From NCBI GenBank assembly GCA_963715655.1, contig OY970262.1, forward strand, positions 2,418,001 through 2,482,000: DNA of 64,000 nucleotides, written 5' to 3'. The translations under genes and the position numbers were made by a program. This document shows, piece after piece, positions 33,349 to 42,238 of the stretch; within the stretch, counting starts at the first letter, position 1; each line of letters starts with the position of its first letter. The notes beneath the pieces were generated by a model. That model was given only the letters and a program-made list of their open reading frames with translations. It was not told the DNA's origin and searched no databases. The DNA is from JANQPD01 sp963715655. GTDB taxonomy: Bacteria; Bacteroidota; Bacteroidia; Flavobacteriales; Schleiferiaceae.

Positions 33349-35354
33349 TTGTTAATTCTAACGAGCGTATAGTCTTTAAGGGCGGTGGTAAACATAAAAG
33401 TGTTTACATATCCGCCCTTTTCTAGTTTTTTAAAATCAAAACCGGTGTAATTCAATTCCTGCGGTTGCTGCGCTAAACTCTCTTTCATATAAGGCCCGTA
33501 AAGCCACAGTTTATTTAAAAAATACAAACCAACATCGTATCCTTGAAGTGCATATTTAGATGGCAGCATTCCATACGCATCTGCATATTTTTTACCAAAA
33601 ACAGCATCATCTACTGCTTCTAAATTATGGTCATCAGGCATAATTAAGTTAATAGCGTTCAAATACTTATAGTCTAAAGTGTTTACGTCCATAATAGCTG
33701 AAGAAGCAATAAGGTTGATATTTTTATCGCGCAATTTGTACAATTGATTAACCATATCAGCTAACAAAACTTGGTTGTTACTTAGGCATACGTAGTAGTT
33801 CGTTTTATCTTCTCTTCTAGTATTTATAACAGCTGAGCGACTAATGGTTGCTTTTCTATTATCCGTTACCATCACAATTTCACCAAAAGAAATTTGATTA
33901 TCTACAGCTGCTATTCGTGCCTTTATCTGTTTTTGCAATTCTAATTCTTTGGCAATACCCGTATGAGTAAATACAATGTGCTTGGCGCCTTCTTTTTGGT
34001 TTAAAATTTTGGCTACGGAAGCAGCAAACGCCTCTTCATGCGTAATGCATTGTATTAAATTTGAAATTCCATTTACTTCCACCTGATTGCTAAGAGGCGA
34101 AACCACTGGCACACCCGCTGTTTCAAACGCTCTTGCAACACGCTCTACATGATTTTTATAAAGCGGCCCAATTATGAGTTCAGGACTAGTGCGCTGCAAC
34201 TCATTAATTTTTTCTTCTACTATAGCTTTACTATTGCGCGTATCTATTACTTCCAAATTAAGATTCATACCCGCTTTGGTAAGTGAATCTGCTGCTAACA
34301 GAAATCCGTTGTAAAAATCTAACGCCACAACCGAGCGTGCATCAAAATCTAAACTGTACGCAGTGTCTTTAGAGGAAGGCGCAAAAAACGGCAACAGTAT
34401 AGCCACTTTATGGCGAGTAAAATAATCGATGTTTAGCGTGTCTAAATTAAATTTATTCGTAGTTTTTGGTTTCACAACTTTTGCTGGGCGTGTATTTTGC
34501 TCTGTTTCTACTTCAGAAAAAAGTTGATTAAGCCAAGCTGTATCGCGCTTCTCCAAATTGTTTGGAATAATGATATATCGATCTACCTGCAAACCACCGT
34601 CTTTTAATTCCGGATTTAGGCTTAATAAGGTTTCCTTTGAAACTTCAAAATTCTTACCTAAGCTAAAAAATGTATCACCACTTTTTACCTTATATAAGCT
34701 GTACTCTTCTTCTTGATTTGATGCTTGTGTTCGTTCAGTATTCAAACCTTGTGTAATAGTATTTTTTGTAGCCGAAGGATATTTTAAACGTTGCCCAATG
34801 CTTAATGCATCTTTAGCATCAGGATTTAACAAATACAAACTATCCAAACTCAAACCAAAATCCTTGCTTAAAGAATAAGCTGTTTCGCCTTTTTCTACCG
34901 TGTGATACGCGTAGCCTTTTTCCGGTGTAAATACTTTAGGCGCAGCTACTTTAGCTTCTTTAGGCAATTTTAAAACCTGACCTTCCCGTAGTCCGTCTTC
35001 AATATCAGGATTAAGTGCTTTTATTTCTGCGTAGCTCAATCCGTAATCCTTACTAATACTATACAGCGTTTGCTGCGGTTTTACTTCTACATATATATAC
35101 TTGGCGGTATCTTTTACATCAGCCGGCTTTGCAACCTTATCAAGCTTGGGTATGTACAACTTCATCCCCGGTCTTAATCCCAACTTTATATCCGGATTAA
35201 ATTTCTCCAAATCTTCCATGGAAATACCGTACTCCGTAGCTATACCGTATTTGGTTTCACCGGGTTTTACCTCGTGAAAAGTACTCTCTTTTACTTGCGC
35301 AAAAGTGCAGGTAATGGCTAAACTAAAAAGTACACTTAAAAGAATTTTAAACAT
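33345..35354 (-). CDS. four-LysM protein with periplasmic-binding (type 1) domain
   Basis: A 669-residue exported protein (signal peptide MFKILLSVLFSLAITCTFAQ). Four LysM repeats follow at about residues 24-72, 86-134, 148-196 and 218-265, each with a VK.GET.(Y/F)SI(S/A)K.(Y/F)G and LNPDxKDGL core. After a linker the C-terminal half (about 310-669) resembles a type 1 periplasmic-binding fold: KVAILLPFFAPS, FDARSVVALDFYNGFLLAAD, LIIGPLYKNHVERVARAFE and VPVVSPLSNQVEV. LysM modules bind peptidoglycan, so the ligand-binding half is held at the cell wall. Its stop overlaps that of the convergent ATPase by 4 bases. It lies 15 bases after guaA and probably shares its transcript. Confidence 0.85.
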   Translation of the reverse strand: MFKILLSVLFSLAITCTFAQVKESTFHEVKPGETKYGIATEYGISMEDLEKFNPDIKLGLRPGMKLYIPKLDKVAKPADVKDTAKYIYVEVKPQQTLYSISKDYGLSYAEIKALNPDIEDGLREGQVLKLPKEAKVAAPKVFTPEKGYAYHTVEKGETAYSLSKDFGLSLDSLYLLNPDAKDALSIGQRLKYPSATKNTITQGLNTERTQASNQEEEYSLYKVKSGDTFFSLGKNFEVSKETLLSLNPELKDGGLQVDRYIIIPNNLEKRDTAWLNQLFSEVETEQNTRPAKVVKPKTTNKFNLDTLNIDYFTRHKVAILLPFFAPSSKDTAYSLDFDARSVVALDFYNGFLLAADSLTKAGMNLNLEVIDTRNSKAIVEEKINELQRTSPELIIGPLYKNHVERVARAFETAGVPVVSPLSNQVEVNGISNLIQCITHEEAFAASVAKILNQKEGAKHIVFTHTGIAKELELQKQIKARIAAVDNQISFGEIVMVTDNRKATISRSAVINTRREDKTNYYVCLSNNQVLLADMVNQLYKLRDKNINLIASSAIMDVNTLDYKYLNAINLIMPDDHNLEAVDDAVFGKKYADAYGMLPSKYALQGYDVGLYFLNKLWLYGPYMKESLAQQPQELNYTGFDFKKLEKGGYVNTFMFTTALKDYTLVRINN

Positions 35355-35369
35355 GAAATTGTAATAAAT

Positions 35370-36899
35370 TTATTCCCACTCAATAGTGGCTGGTGGCTTT
35401 GAACTAATATCATACACCACTCTATTAACGCCTTTTACACGATTTATAATACGGTTAGAAATTTGGGCTAAAAAGTCATACGGCAAGTGTACCCAATCAG
35501 CCGTCATGCCATCGGTGCTTTCTACTGCACGCAAGGCTACCACACTTTCATACGTACGCTCATCGCCCATTACACCTACTGATTGTACGGGTAATAACAT
35601 AGCGCCCGCTTGCCACACTTGGTCGTATAAACCAAACTCGCGCAAGCCGTTTATAAAGATGGCATCCACTTCTTGTAATACACGTATTTTTTCGTGGCTT
35701 ATGGCACCCAATACTCTAATGGCTAAACCGGGTCCAGGAAAAGGATGACGCCCTAATAAATCGGCATGAATACCTAATTCTTTGCCCACTCTGCGCACTT
35801 CATCCTTAAATAAAGTGTTCATGGGTTCCACCACTTTCAGTTTCATAAAATCGGGCAAACCGCCCACATTATGATGTGATTTTATGGTAGCAGATGGGCC
35901 ATTTACTGAAACCGATTCTATAACATCAGGATAAATAGTGCCTTGCGCCAACCATTTTACATTGGTAATGGCATTTGCCTCATCGTCAAACACTTCTATA
36001 AATACACGGCCAATGGTTTTACGTTTTTCTTCGGGGTCAGATTGCCCTTCTAACGCATCCAAAAAGCGCGCGGAAGCATCTACACCTTTAATATTCAACC
36101 CCATTTCTTTATACTGCTCTAGCACTTGGCCAAATTCATCTTTACGCAACAAACCATTGTTTACAAAAATGCAATGCAAGTTTTTACCAATGGCTTTATC
36201 TAGCAACACCGCTGTTACGGTAGAATCTACTCCACCCGATAAACCTAAAACTACTTGATCCTTACCCAGCTTTTCTTTTAGTTGCGCTACGCTTTCCTCA
36301 ATAAAATGGGCGGGCGTCCAATCTTGCGCACAGCCACAAATGCTTACCGCAAAATTCTTTAGTAGAGCTAAGCCATCTTTACTATGATATACTTCCGGAT
36401 GAAACTGGATACCAAAGGTTTGCTCATCGGTAATTTTATAAGCAGCTACCTCCACATCATGCGTGCTGGCTTCAATTCTAAAATTTTCCGGCAGTTTTTT
36501 AATGGTATCACCGTGGCTCATCCACACTTGAGAACCAATTTCTAAACCTTCAAATAAAAGGGAAGCGGGTTTTATATCGGCCAAATTTGCTCGGCCATAT
36601 TCTCTTGTTTCTGAAGCTTCTACGCTGCCACCAAAATGCTGTGCCAAATACTGCGCTCCATAGCAAACACCAAGCAAGGGTAATGTGCCTTTAATATCAT
36701 TTAAATGAAGCTTGGGCGATTTTTCATCGCGCACCGAAGCAGGACTACCACTTATAATTACACCTTTAACGTTGCTCCCCAATGGAGGAATTTTATTAAA
36801 GGGATGAATTTCACAATAAATGTTTAATTCTCTTAATCTACGCGCTATAAGCTGTGTGTACTGCGAGCCGCAATCTAAAACCAATATCATTTCATGCAT
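35370..36899 (-). CDS. guaA: GMP synthase (glutamine-hydrolysing)
   Basis: A 509-residue GMP synthase, full length, which converts XMP to GMP with ATP and glutamine. The N-terminal glutaminase has the Cys nucleophile in LLGVCYGAQYLAQHFGG and His/Glu in FGIQFHPEVYHS. The ATP-pyrophosphatase PP-loop is VLGLSGGVDSTVTA, and the C-terminal dimerisation part has HPFPGPGLAIRVLG and NRVVYDISSKPPATIEWE. MHEMILVLDCGSQYTQLIAR is a normal start. A dyad symmetry element lies just upstream (36914-36936), and a TAACTTTG box ends only 3 bases before the start codon. Confidence 0.97.
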   Translation of the reverse strand: MHEMILVLDCGSQYTQLIARRLRELNIYCEIHPFNKIPPLGSNVKGVIISGSPASVRDEKSPKLHLNDIKGTLPLLGVCYGAQYLAQHFGGSVEASETREYGRANLADIKPASLLFEGLEIGSQVWMSHGDTIKKLPENFRIEASTHDVEVAAYKITDEQTFGIQFHPEVYHSKDGLALLKNFAVSICGCAQDWTPAHFIEESVAQLKEKLGKDQVVLGLSGGVDSTVTAVLLDKAIGKNLHCIFVNNGLLRKDEFGQVLEQYKEMGLNIKGVDASARFLDALEGQSDPEEKRKTIGRVFIEVFDDEANAITNVKWLAQGTIYPDVIESVSVNGPSATIKSHHNVGGLPDFMKLKVVEPMNTLFKDEVRRVGKELGIHADLLGRHPFPGPGLAIRVLGAISHEKIRVLQEVDAIFINGLREFGLYDQVWQAGAMLLPVQSVGVMGDERTYESVVALRAVESTDGMTADWVHLPYDFLAQISNRIINRVKGVNRVVYDISSKPPATIEWE

Positions 36900-36913
36900 T
36901 GGGCAAAGTTAAA

Positions 36914-36936
36914 CGCTTTTTACACCTGTAAAAGCG
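36914..36936 (-). promoter_or_regulatory. dyad element upstream of guaA
   Basis: CGCTTTTTACACCTGTAAAAGCG is 23 bases long; arms are CGCTTTT(T)ACA and TGTAAAAGCG with one unpaired base and a CC centre. It ends about 15 bases before the guaA start codon and overlaps the space between -7- and -33-like positions. It could be an operator or an RNA hairpin; it lacks the conserved features of a purine riboswitch. Confidence 0.45.
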
Positions 36937-37026
36937 AAATAATGCACGCGTTTTCAACATGAATTTAGCCGTAACATGCTTGTTTGAAAAAAAACTAATT
37001 TTACCGTCAAATCAAAACAATCAATT

Positions 37027-38073
37027 ATGAAATTTTTAAAAGGTCTATTAGTTACCCTGCTCGTGTTGTTTATTATTTATTGCATTGCAATGTTCTTTTT
37101 ACCAAGTAGATATGTTTTAGAACGTGAAATAACCATTGAAGCCCCTGCAAAAGAAGTTTATAACACCGTGGTGGATGTAAAAACTTGGGGAAATTGGAGC
37201 TATTGGAGTACCATGGATTCCACCAGTCAATCTACTTATTTTGGAAACCCAAATGAAGTTGGTTATGGATATGCTTGGAAAGGAGACCTTACGGGTGAAG
37301 GCACCTACACCATTGCTGAGCTCACTCCCTATGAACGCATTGACTATGATATTTTTTTTAAAGGCCAAGGAGATTCTAAAGGCTATTGGACTTTAGAGCC
37401 ATTGAACGAAAATGAAACTCGGGTGAATTACGCTTTTATAGCTGAATTTGGTTTTTTTAATCGTATTGGAAAATTCTTTATTGATATGGGTTTAGGAATG
37501 CCCTTTGAGGAAAGCCTAAAAGCCTTGAAACTTTACATTGAAACAGGCGGAAATACTGATGCTCAAGTAATGGAAATACCTGATTATGAGGTGCAGCAAC
37601 TAACTGTTTCTGCAATGCCTTACTATGGTATAAGACATGAAATTGCCATCAGTTCAATGACCTCATCATTTTTTCAAGATAATTTTCAAGCGTTGAGCGC
37701 ATATTTAGGTGATGATATGCAAACCATGACAATGCCTCCTTTTGCTATTTACGAAAAATGGGAACCGGAAATGGATGAAACCATTGTAATTGTAGCCGCA
37801 GCATGTAACAGTAGCAAACCGGAAACAGAAAATATTAAAATGGGTAAAACGTATGAAGGAGCCGCCTTAAAAATTAACTACTACGGAGCCTATGAAAAAA
37901 GCGAAATGGCACACATAGCCATGGGAAATTATATGACCGAAAATAACATTAACATGAATGGGAGTCCGTATGAAGTATATGTAACCGACCCAAGTACAGA
38001 ACCGGATACTGCCAAATGGCTTACCGAAGTATATTATCCTATTCTCGCAAATAAAACAGAAGCGTCTTTATAA
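37027..38073 (+). CDS. membrane-anchored SRPBCC-GyrI fusion protein
   Basis: A 348-residue protein in three parts: a single N-terminal helix (LLVTLLVLFIIYCIAMFFL), an SRPBCC/START-like ligand-binding domain (about 30-170; REITIEAPAKEVYNTVVDVK, WGNWSYW, YDIFFKGQGDSKGYWTLEP), and a GyrI-like/AraC-effector domain (about 185-345; EVQQLTVSAMPYYGIRHEI, YEGAALKINYYGAYE, YEVYVTDPSTEPDTAKWLTE). Both folds bind small hydrophobic molecules, so the protein could sense or carry a ligand at the membrane. It is divergent from guaA and followed by a strong terminator, so it is monocistronic. Confidence 0.85.
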   Translation: MKFLKGLLVTLLVLFIIYCIAMFFLPSRYVLEREITIEAPAKEVYNTVVDVKTWGNWSYWSTMDSTSQSTYFGNPNEVGYGYAWKGDLTGEGTYTIAELTPYERIDYDIFFKGQGDSKGYWTLEPLNENETRVNYAFIAEFGFFNRIGKFFIDMGLGMPFEESLKALKLYIETGGNTDAQVMEIPDYEVQQLTVSAMPYYGIRHEIAISSMTSSFFQDNFQALSAYLGDDMQTMTMPPFAIYEKWEPEMDETIVIVAAACNSSKPETENIKMGKTYEGAALKINYYGAYEKSEMAHIAMGNYMTENNINMNGSPYEVYVTDPSTEPDTAKWLTEVYYPILANKTEASL

Positions 38074-38098
38074 ACTTGATAAATAAAGATTATAACTG

Positions 38099-38128
38099 CC
38101 CCGACTTTAAACGGTCGGGGTTTTCTTT
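38099..38128 (+). terminator. rho-independent terminator after the SRPBCC gene
   Basis: CCCCGAC (38099-38105) pairs perfectly with GTCGGGG (38114-38120), followed by TTTTCTTT. It lies 26 bases past the stop. Confidence 0.92.
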
Positions 38129-38148
38129 GCAGCATAAACCAACAACAA

Positions 38149-40524
38149 ATGAAGAGAATATTAGGCAGCGTGATTTGTGTGTTTTTAGCTTTGGCAACCC
38201 AAGCACAAACGGGTATAATAAAAGGAAGGGTTTCTGATGAAATTAATAACCAACCCCTACCCTTTGCCAACGTAATTATAGAAGGTACTACTAATGGTAC
38301 TACTACCGATATTGATGGAAATTATACCTTACAGGTAGATCCCGGATTATATAACGTAAGCGCCTCTTTTGTAGGCTACAACTCCAAAACTGAATTTGAG
38401 GTACAGGCAAGCTTATCAAAACCTCGGTTTTTAGATTTTAAACTCAGCGAAAGCAACGAAGTTTTAGAAGCGGTAGAAGTTAGCACCCAAAATAAATTTC
38501 AGCGCAAAGCCGAAAGTCCGGTTTCCTTAAATTCTTTAGGTATCAATGAAATTCAGCGAAACCCGGGCGGCAATCAAGATATATCTAAAGTAATACAAGC
38601 CTTGCCGGGTGTAGCTTCCACGCCAAGTTTTAGAAATGATATTATTATACGTGGCGGTGGCCCCAATGAAAATAAGTTTTTTTTAGATGGCATTGAAATT
38701 CCGGCCATTAACCACTTTGCCACGCAGGGCAGTAGCGGTGGCCCCGTAGGACTTATAAATGTGAATTTTATACGAGAAGTAGATTTATACACCAGTGCCT
38801 TCCCTATTGAAAAAGCTACCGGACTTTCCAGTGTTTTAGATTTAAAGTTAAAAGAAGGACGCACCGATAAAACGGGGGGCACTTTTCAAGTAGGTGCCAG
38901 CGAAGTAGGGTTAACCCTTGAAGGGCCGCTTAGCAAAAAAACAACCTACATCGCTTCGGTACGTAGAAGTTATTTGCAATTTTTATTTGGCTTACTCGAC
39001 CTTTCTTTTTTACCTACGTACAACGATTTTCAAGTAAAAGTAAAGTACAATATTGATCAAAAAAACCAACTTACCTTTTTAGGTCTTGGCGCTATAGATC
39101 AGTTTAAACTGAACCTTGACGCCAACGAAACGGAAGCGCAACGCTATCAATTACAAGTACTTCCGGTTAACGAACAATGGAATTACTCGGTAGGTGCAAA
39201 GTACACACGCTTTGGTGAAAAGAGCTTTACCAACTTTGTGTTAAGCAGATTTATGCTTAACAATGTGGCCTTTAAATATTTGGATAATGATGAATCTAAA
39301 AAGCAATTGTTAGATTATCAATCGCAAGAAATTGAAAACAAACTACGGGTAGAGAATTTTAGACGAGCCAATAAATGGCGCATTACCAGCGGCTTTGGTT
39401 TTGAGGAAGCAAAATATAACGTTAGCCAAATAGATTTTCAGCAACCGGTAAATAGCCCCGCAGCAAATTACAGCAGCGACTTACGGCTTTTTAAATACAG
39501 CATTTTTGGTGGAGCTACCCGCAGCTTTTTTGCAGAAAAACTTTCTCTAACGCTTGCCTTACGTTTTGATGGAAACACCTTTAATGAAGAAATGGCGAAC
39601 CCTCTAAATCAAACTTCGCCAAAGCTTGCCTTAAGCTATAATATAAACGGTAATTTAAGTTTTAATGCCAGTGTAAGTCAGTATAATCAACTGCCACCAT
39701 ACACTAGTTTAGGTTTTAGAAACAATAGTAACCAATTAGTAAATAAGGATTTACAATATATAAAAGCGCAACATTACGTAGCCGGCTTTGCTTATTACCT
39801 ACCATTTAATGCCAAGGTAAGTGTAGAAGGTTTTTTTAAGAACTACCAGCAATACCCATTTTTACTTAGAGACAGCATAACCCTGGCCAATTTGGGTGGC
39901 GATTTTGGCGTAATTGGCAATCAACCGGCTACTTCTACCTCAACTGGTCGCGCGTATGGTTTGGAATTTTTATACCAGCAAAAATTATTTAAAGGCTTTT
40001 TCGGAACGTTTGCCTATACCCTTGTAAAAAGTGAATTTGAAAATCAAAACGGAGATTTTATTCCATCTGCGTGGGATAATGAGCATATTATAACCGTAAC
40101 AGCCGGAAAGAAATTTGGTAAAAATTGGGAATTTGGTGTGCAGTATCAATTTTTGGGCGGTTCGCCTTTTACACCTATTGATGTGGCCGGCAGCAGTATT
40201 GTATCTGTGTATGATAACAACCAACGTGGTTTGCCCAATTACTCCCTATTAAACACCAGCCGCTTTGATAATTTTAACCGCTTAAACATGCGTTTAGATA
40301 AAAAATGGTTTTTTAAACGCTTTAGTTTAGATGTGTATTTAGATATTCAAAATGCGTTAGGACAATCCATACCCGGAGTACCCATTTTAGCTTTGGAGCG
40401 TGATGCAAGCGGAGAACCTATAGTAATTACAGATGCGAATGGACAAGAAACGTATCAAACCAAATTCTTGGAGAATGATCAAGGAACAAGAATACCGAGT
40501 ATTGGGATAATTGTGCAGTTTTAG
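38149..40524 (+). CDS. TonB-dependent receptor with carboxypeptidase-regulatory domain
   Basis: A 791-residue outer-membrane receptor. After the signal peptide (MKRILGSVICVFLALATQA) comes a CarboxypepD_reg-like domain (about 20-110; IIKGRVSDEINNQPLPFANV and VGYNSKTEF), a TonB plug (about 125-235; NPGGNQDISKVIQALPGVAS, DIIIRGGGPNENKFFLDGIE) and a 22-strand-type barrel ending in GIIVQF with terminal Phe. The plug wording FLDGIEIP.NHF is common in the Bacteroidetes receptors without a SusD partner, and none is present here. Imported ligand unknown. The start codon lies about 20 bases after the preceding terminator's T run. Confidence 0.93.
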   Translation: MKRILGSVICVFLALATQAQTGIIKGRVSDEINNQPLPFANVIIEGTTNGTTTDIDGNYTLQVDPGLYNVSASFVGYNSKTEFEVQASLSKPRFLDFKLSESNEVLEAVEVSTQNKFQRKAESPVSLNSLGINEIQRNPGGNQDISKVIQALPGVASTPSFRNDIIIRGGGPNENKFFLDGIEIPAINHFATQGSSGGPVGLINVNFIREVDLYTSAFPIEKATGLSSVLDLKLKEGRTDKTGGTFQVGASEVGLTLEGPLSKKTTYIASVRRSYLQFLFGLLDLSFLPTYNDFQVKVKYNIDQKNQLTFLGLGAIDQFKLNLDANETEAQRYQLQVLPVNEQWNYSVGAKYTRFGEKSFTNFVLSRFMLNNVAFKYLDNDESKKQLLDYQSQEIENKLRVENFRRANKWRITSGFGFEEAKYNVSQIDFQQPVNSPAANYSSDLRLFKYSIFGGATRSFFAEKLSLTLALRFDGNTFNEEMANPLNQTSPKLALSYNINGNLSFNASVSQYNQLPPYTSLGFRNNSNQLVNKDLQYIKAQHYVAGFAYYLPFNAKVSVEGFFKNYQQYPFLLRDSITLANLGGDFGVIGNQPATSTSTGRAYGLEFLYQQKLFKGFFGTFAYTLVKSEFENQNGDFIPSAWDNEHIITVTAGKKFGKNWEFGVQYQFLGGSPFTPIDVAGSSIVSVYDNNQRGLPNYSLLNTSRFDNFNRLNMRLDKKWFFKRFSLDVYLDIQNALGQSIPGVPILALERDASGEPIVITDANGQETYQTKFLENDQGTRIPSIGIIVQF

Positions 40525-40745
40525 GAGGGAATAGTTATGAAAATGAATAGAAGTTGAGTAAAAACGAATAAAACCCATAAATTTGTTTTGAAGATTTGTT
40601 TATCACAGCAAATTTTATTTTTAGGACATACATGAAGCACTGGCATTCAATTAATAAAAGAAGTTTTACTTAATCAAGATTAAGATAACATCTTAAAAAC
40701 TGAAAATATCTTTTGCCAACTAATCTGTTTGTAAAAAATAACTAT

Positions 40746-40967
40746 ATGAGAACCGAAAATACTTTCATTATTCATCCAGAAACCACTGAGCAAGAAAATG
40801 CGCTTAAGGCATTTATCAAAGCGCTGAAAATAAAATTTGAGGTAAGCAACGAAAAGCCTTACAATCCTGATTTTGTAACCAAAATAGAAGAAAGTAGGAA
40901 ACAAGTAAAAGAAGGAAAAACCACGAGGGTGGAAAAAGAAAAACTTCAACAGTTTTTGGGTTTATAA
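40746..40967 (+). CDS. antitoxin of a YoeB-type toxin-antitoxin pair
   Basis: A 73-residue protein beginning MRTENTFIIHPETTEQENAL at ATG 40746; a longer TTG-opened frame at 40713 is less likely. The N-terminal half is the short strand-helix of the Bacteroidetes antitoxins of DUF2683 type, and the C-terminal half (KIEESRKQVKEGKTTRVEKE, then LQQFLGL) is the extended toxin-neutralising tail. It ends one base before the toxin start, the normal antitoxin-first order. It likely represses its own promoter together with the toxin, as in related systems; no operator could be assigned. Confidence 0.85.
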   Translation: MRTENTFIIHPETTEQENALKAFIKALKIKFEVSNEKPYNPDFVTKIEESRKQVKEGKTTRVEKEKLQQFLGL

Positions 40968-40968
40968 A

Positions 40969-41232
40969 ATGGGTTATCAACTCAATTTTACTGACCAGGC
41001 CAGATTAGATATTGAGGCGCACAAAAAAGCCGGAAATAAAACAGTACTTAAAAAGCTGCTAAAGCTTTTAAGCGAACTAAGTGAACATCCTTTTACAGGA
41101 ACTGGTAAACCAGAAGCACTGAGGTACAATCTTTCTGGGTGTTGGTCTAGAAGGATAAATCAAGAACATAGGCTTGTTTATGAGCTGTCTAACAACATCG
41201 GTCAAGTTCTTTCCGCTAAGGGACATTATTAA
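40969..41232 (+). CDS. YoeB-type mRNA endonuclease toxin
   Basis: An 87-residue RelE/YoeB-fold toxin. Residues matching the YoeB catalytic set are Glu49 (GTGKPEALRY), Arg68 in RRINQEHRLVYEL and the C-terminal His86-Tyr87 (SAKGHY). Typical YoeB wording also includes LLKLLSELSEHPFTGTG. The toxin cleaves mRNA in the ribosomal A site. All key residues are present, so it appears functional. The antitoxin gene precedes it by one base. Beyond the stop lies a possible gene fragment on the other strand. Confidence 0.93.
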   Translation: MGYQLNFTDQARLDIEAHKKAGNKTVLKKLLKLLSELSEHPFTGTGKPEALRYNLSGCWSRRINQEHRLVYELSNNIGQVLSAKGHY

Positions 41233-41235
41233 TTT

Positions 41236-41421
41236 TTAGGTTTTTTCTCTATACAAATCCCGTAAACGCCTAATTAAAGGAGCAACATCCACTCTAAAAG
41301 GCACCTTATAGCCAGCAAATTCCCCCTCTTTGCCCGGATAGTACTCCCAACCTTCTGGGATGGTGTTGTACATCGTTTCATACTCATCCAGCTCTTCCAA
41401 AAGATCAGGTAGACCTGACAA
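41236..41421 (-). pseudogene. possible gene fragment
   Basis: A 61-codon frame (TTG start) reading LPDLLEELDEYETMYNTIPE, then GWEYYPGKEGEFAGYKVPFR. The composition is protein-like, not that of a shadow frame, and it lies in the gap after the toxin-antitoxin pair. It has no good start, and a stop lies directly upstream in frame, so it may be the 3' remnant of a larger gene lost when the pair arrived, or a genuine small gene. The family is not recognised. Confidence 0.35.
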
Positions 41422-41550
41422 AATTTTTAGATAAGTTTGTTATGAATAAAAGCACACGCTTAAAAGTGGCGCAATGCAACTATAGAATGTGCTTTAGCTA
41501 CTTTCAACAAGAGGGTTTTCTCCATGAGAAATGATATAGTTTTTTTTAAG

Positions 41551-42048
41551 ATGAAAAAAATAGTTTTTGTATTGTCAATGGTTAATGCGCTTTGCTCCTA
41601 CGCGCAAGTTCTCTCCGTAGATTCTGTCTTTGTCTATAATTATCAAAATATTATAACTGATTCCGTCATTATTAAATTACCAGAAAACAAGGGTGGACCT
41701 AGTGTCGTTTTTTATTGTTCAATCAAGAATAACACTGACTCCACGTTAGAAATTAATTTTGAAAGCTATTCACTAAATCTTTCTATGAATATCAAAAATT
41801 ATAGAGTTAAAGAACAAGTGTTTTCTTTTTCTATACCTGAACGAAATTCATATCAGTTAGAAACTGGCAAAGTTGTTTTATTTGATTTTTATGTTGATAT
41901 TTTCTTGGGAACTCCTATTCATAATTATGAAAAATCTAGTTATTTAAAAGATTTAAGTGAAGTCTTACCTGCGGTTTGCATATTCTTTGAGGAATCAAAC
42001 GGAATTGATATTAGTACTTGTAGAGTTGAAAAAGTTAAATTGAAATAG
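41551..42048 (+). CDS. secreted protein of unknown function
   Basis: 165 residues from ATG 41551, which opens a clean signal peptide (MKKIVFVLSMVNALCSYA) with cleavage near AQV; the longer frame from 41524 puts nine residues in front of it. The mature part is beta-rich (SVFVYNYQNIITDSVIIKLP, VVFYCSIKNNTDSTLEINFE) and reads like a single small immunoglobulin-like or lipocalin-like domain. No cysteine pair, repeat or sorting tail is evident. Codon use is AT-richer than the neighbours, which with the adjacent toxin-antitoxin pair hints at an acquired segment. Family not recognised. Confidence 0.6.
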   Translation: MKKIVFVLSMVNALCSYAQVLSVDSVFVYNYQNIITDSVIIKLPENKGGPSVVFYCSIKNNTDSTLEINFESYSLNLSMNIKNYRVKEQVFSFSIPERNSYQLETGKVVLFDFYVDIFLGTPIHNYEKSSYLKDLSEVLPAVCIFFEESNGIDISTCRVEKVKLK

Positions 42049-42238
42049 AATTTCCCACTAGCCCACTTCTATAAAACGTGCTCCCAATGTTTAGCCAAAC
42101 TACAAAATCTCAACCTATTAACTTCCTTCTTTTTCCTGCAAATTATCATCCATTTCATTCAGCGCAATATTTGTACTTTTAAATGGTTAAACGCCATAGA
42201 AATAAATGCACTATCAAACCATACCTTTGCATGTACCT

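Noticed and set aside
36914..36936. Guanine or purine riboswitch before guaA
   Set aside because: Only about 15 bases follow the dyad before the start and the three-stem aptamer signature is missing.
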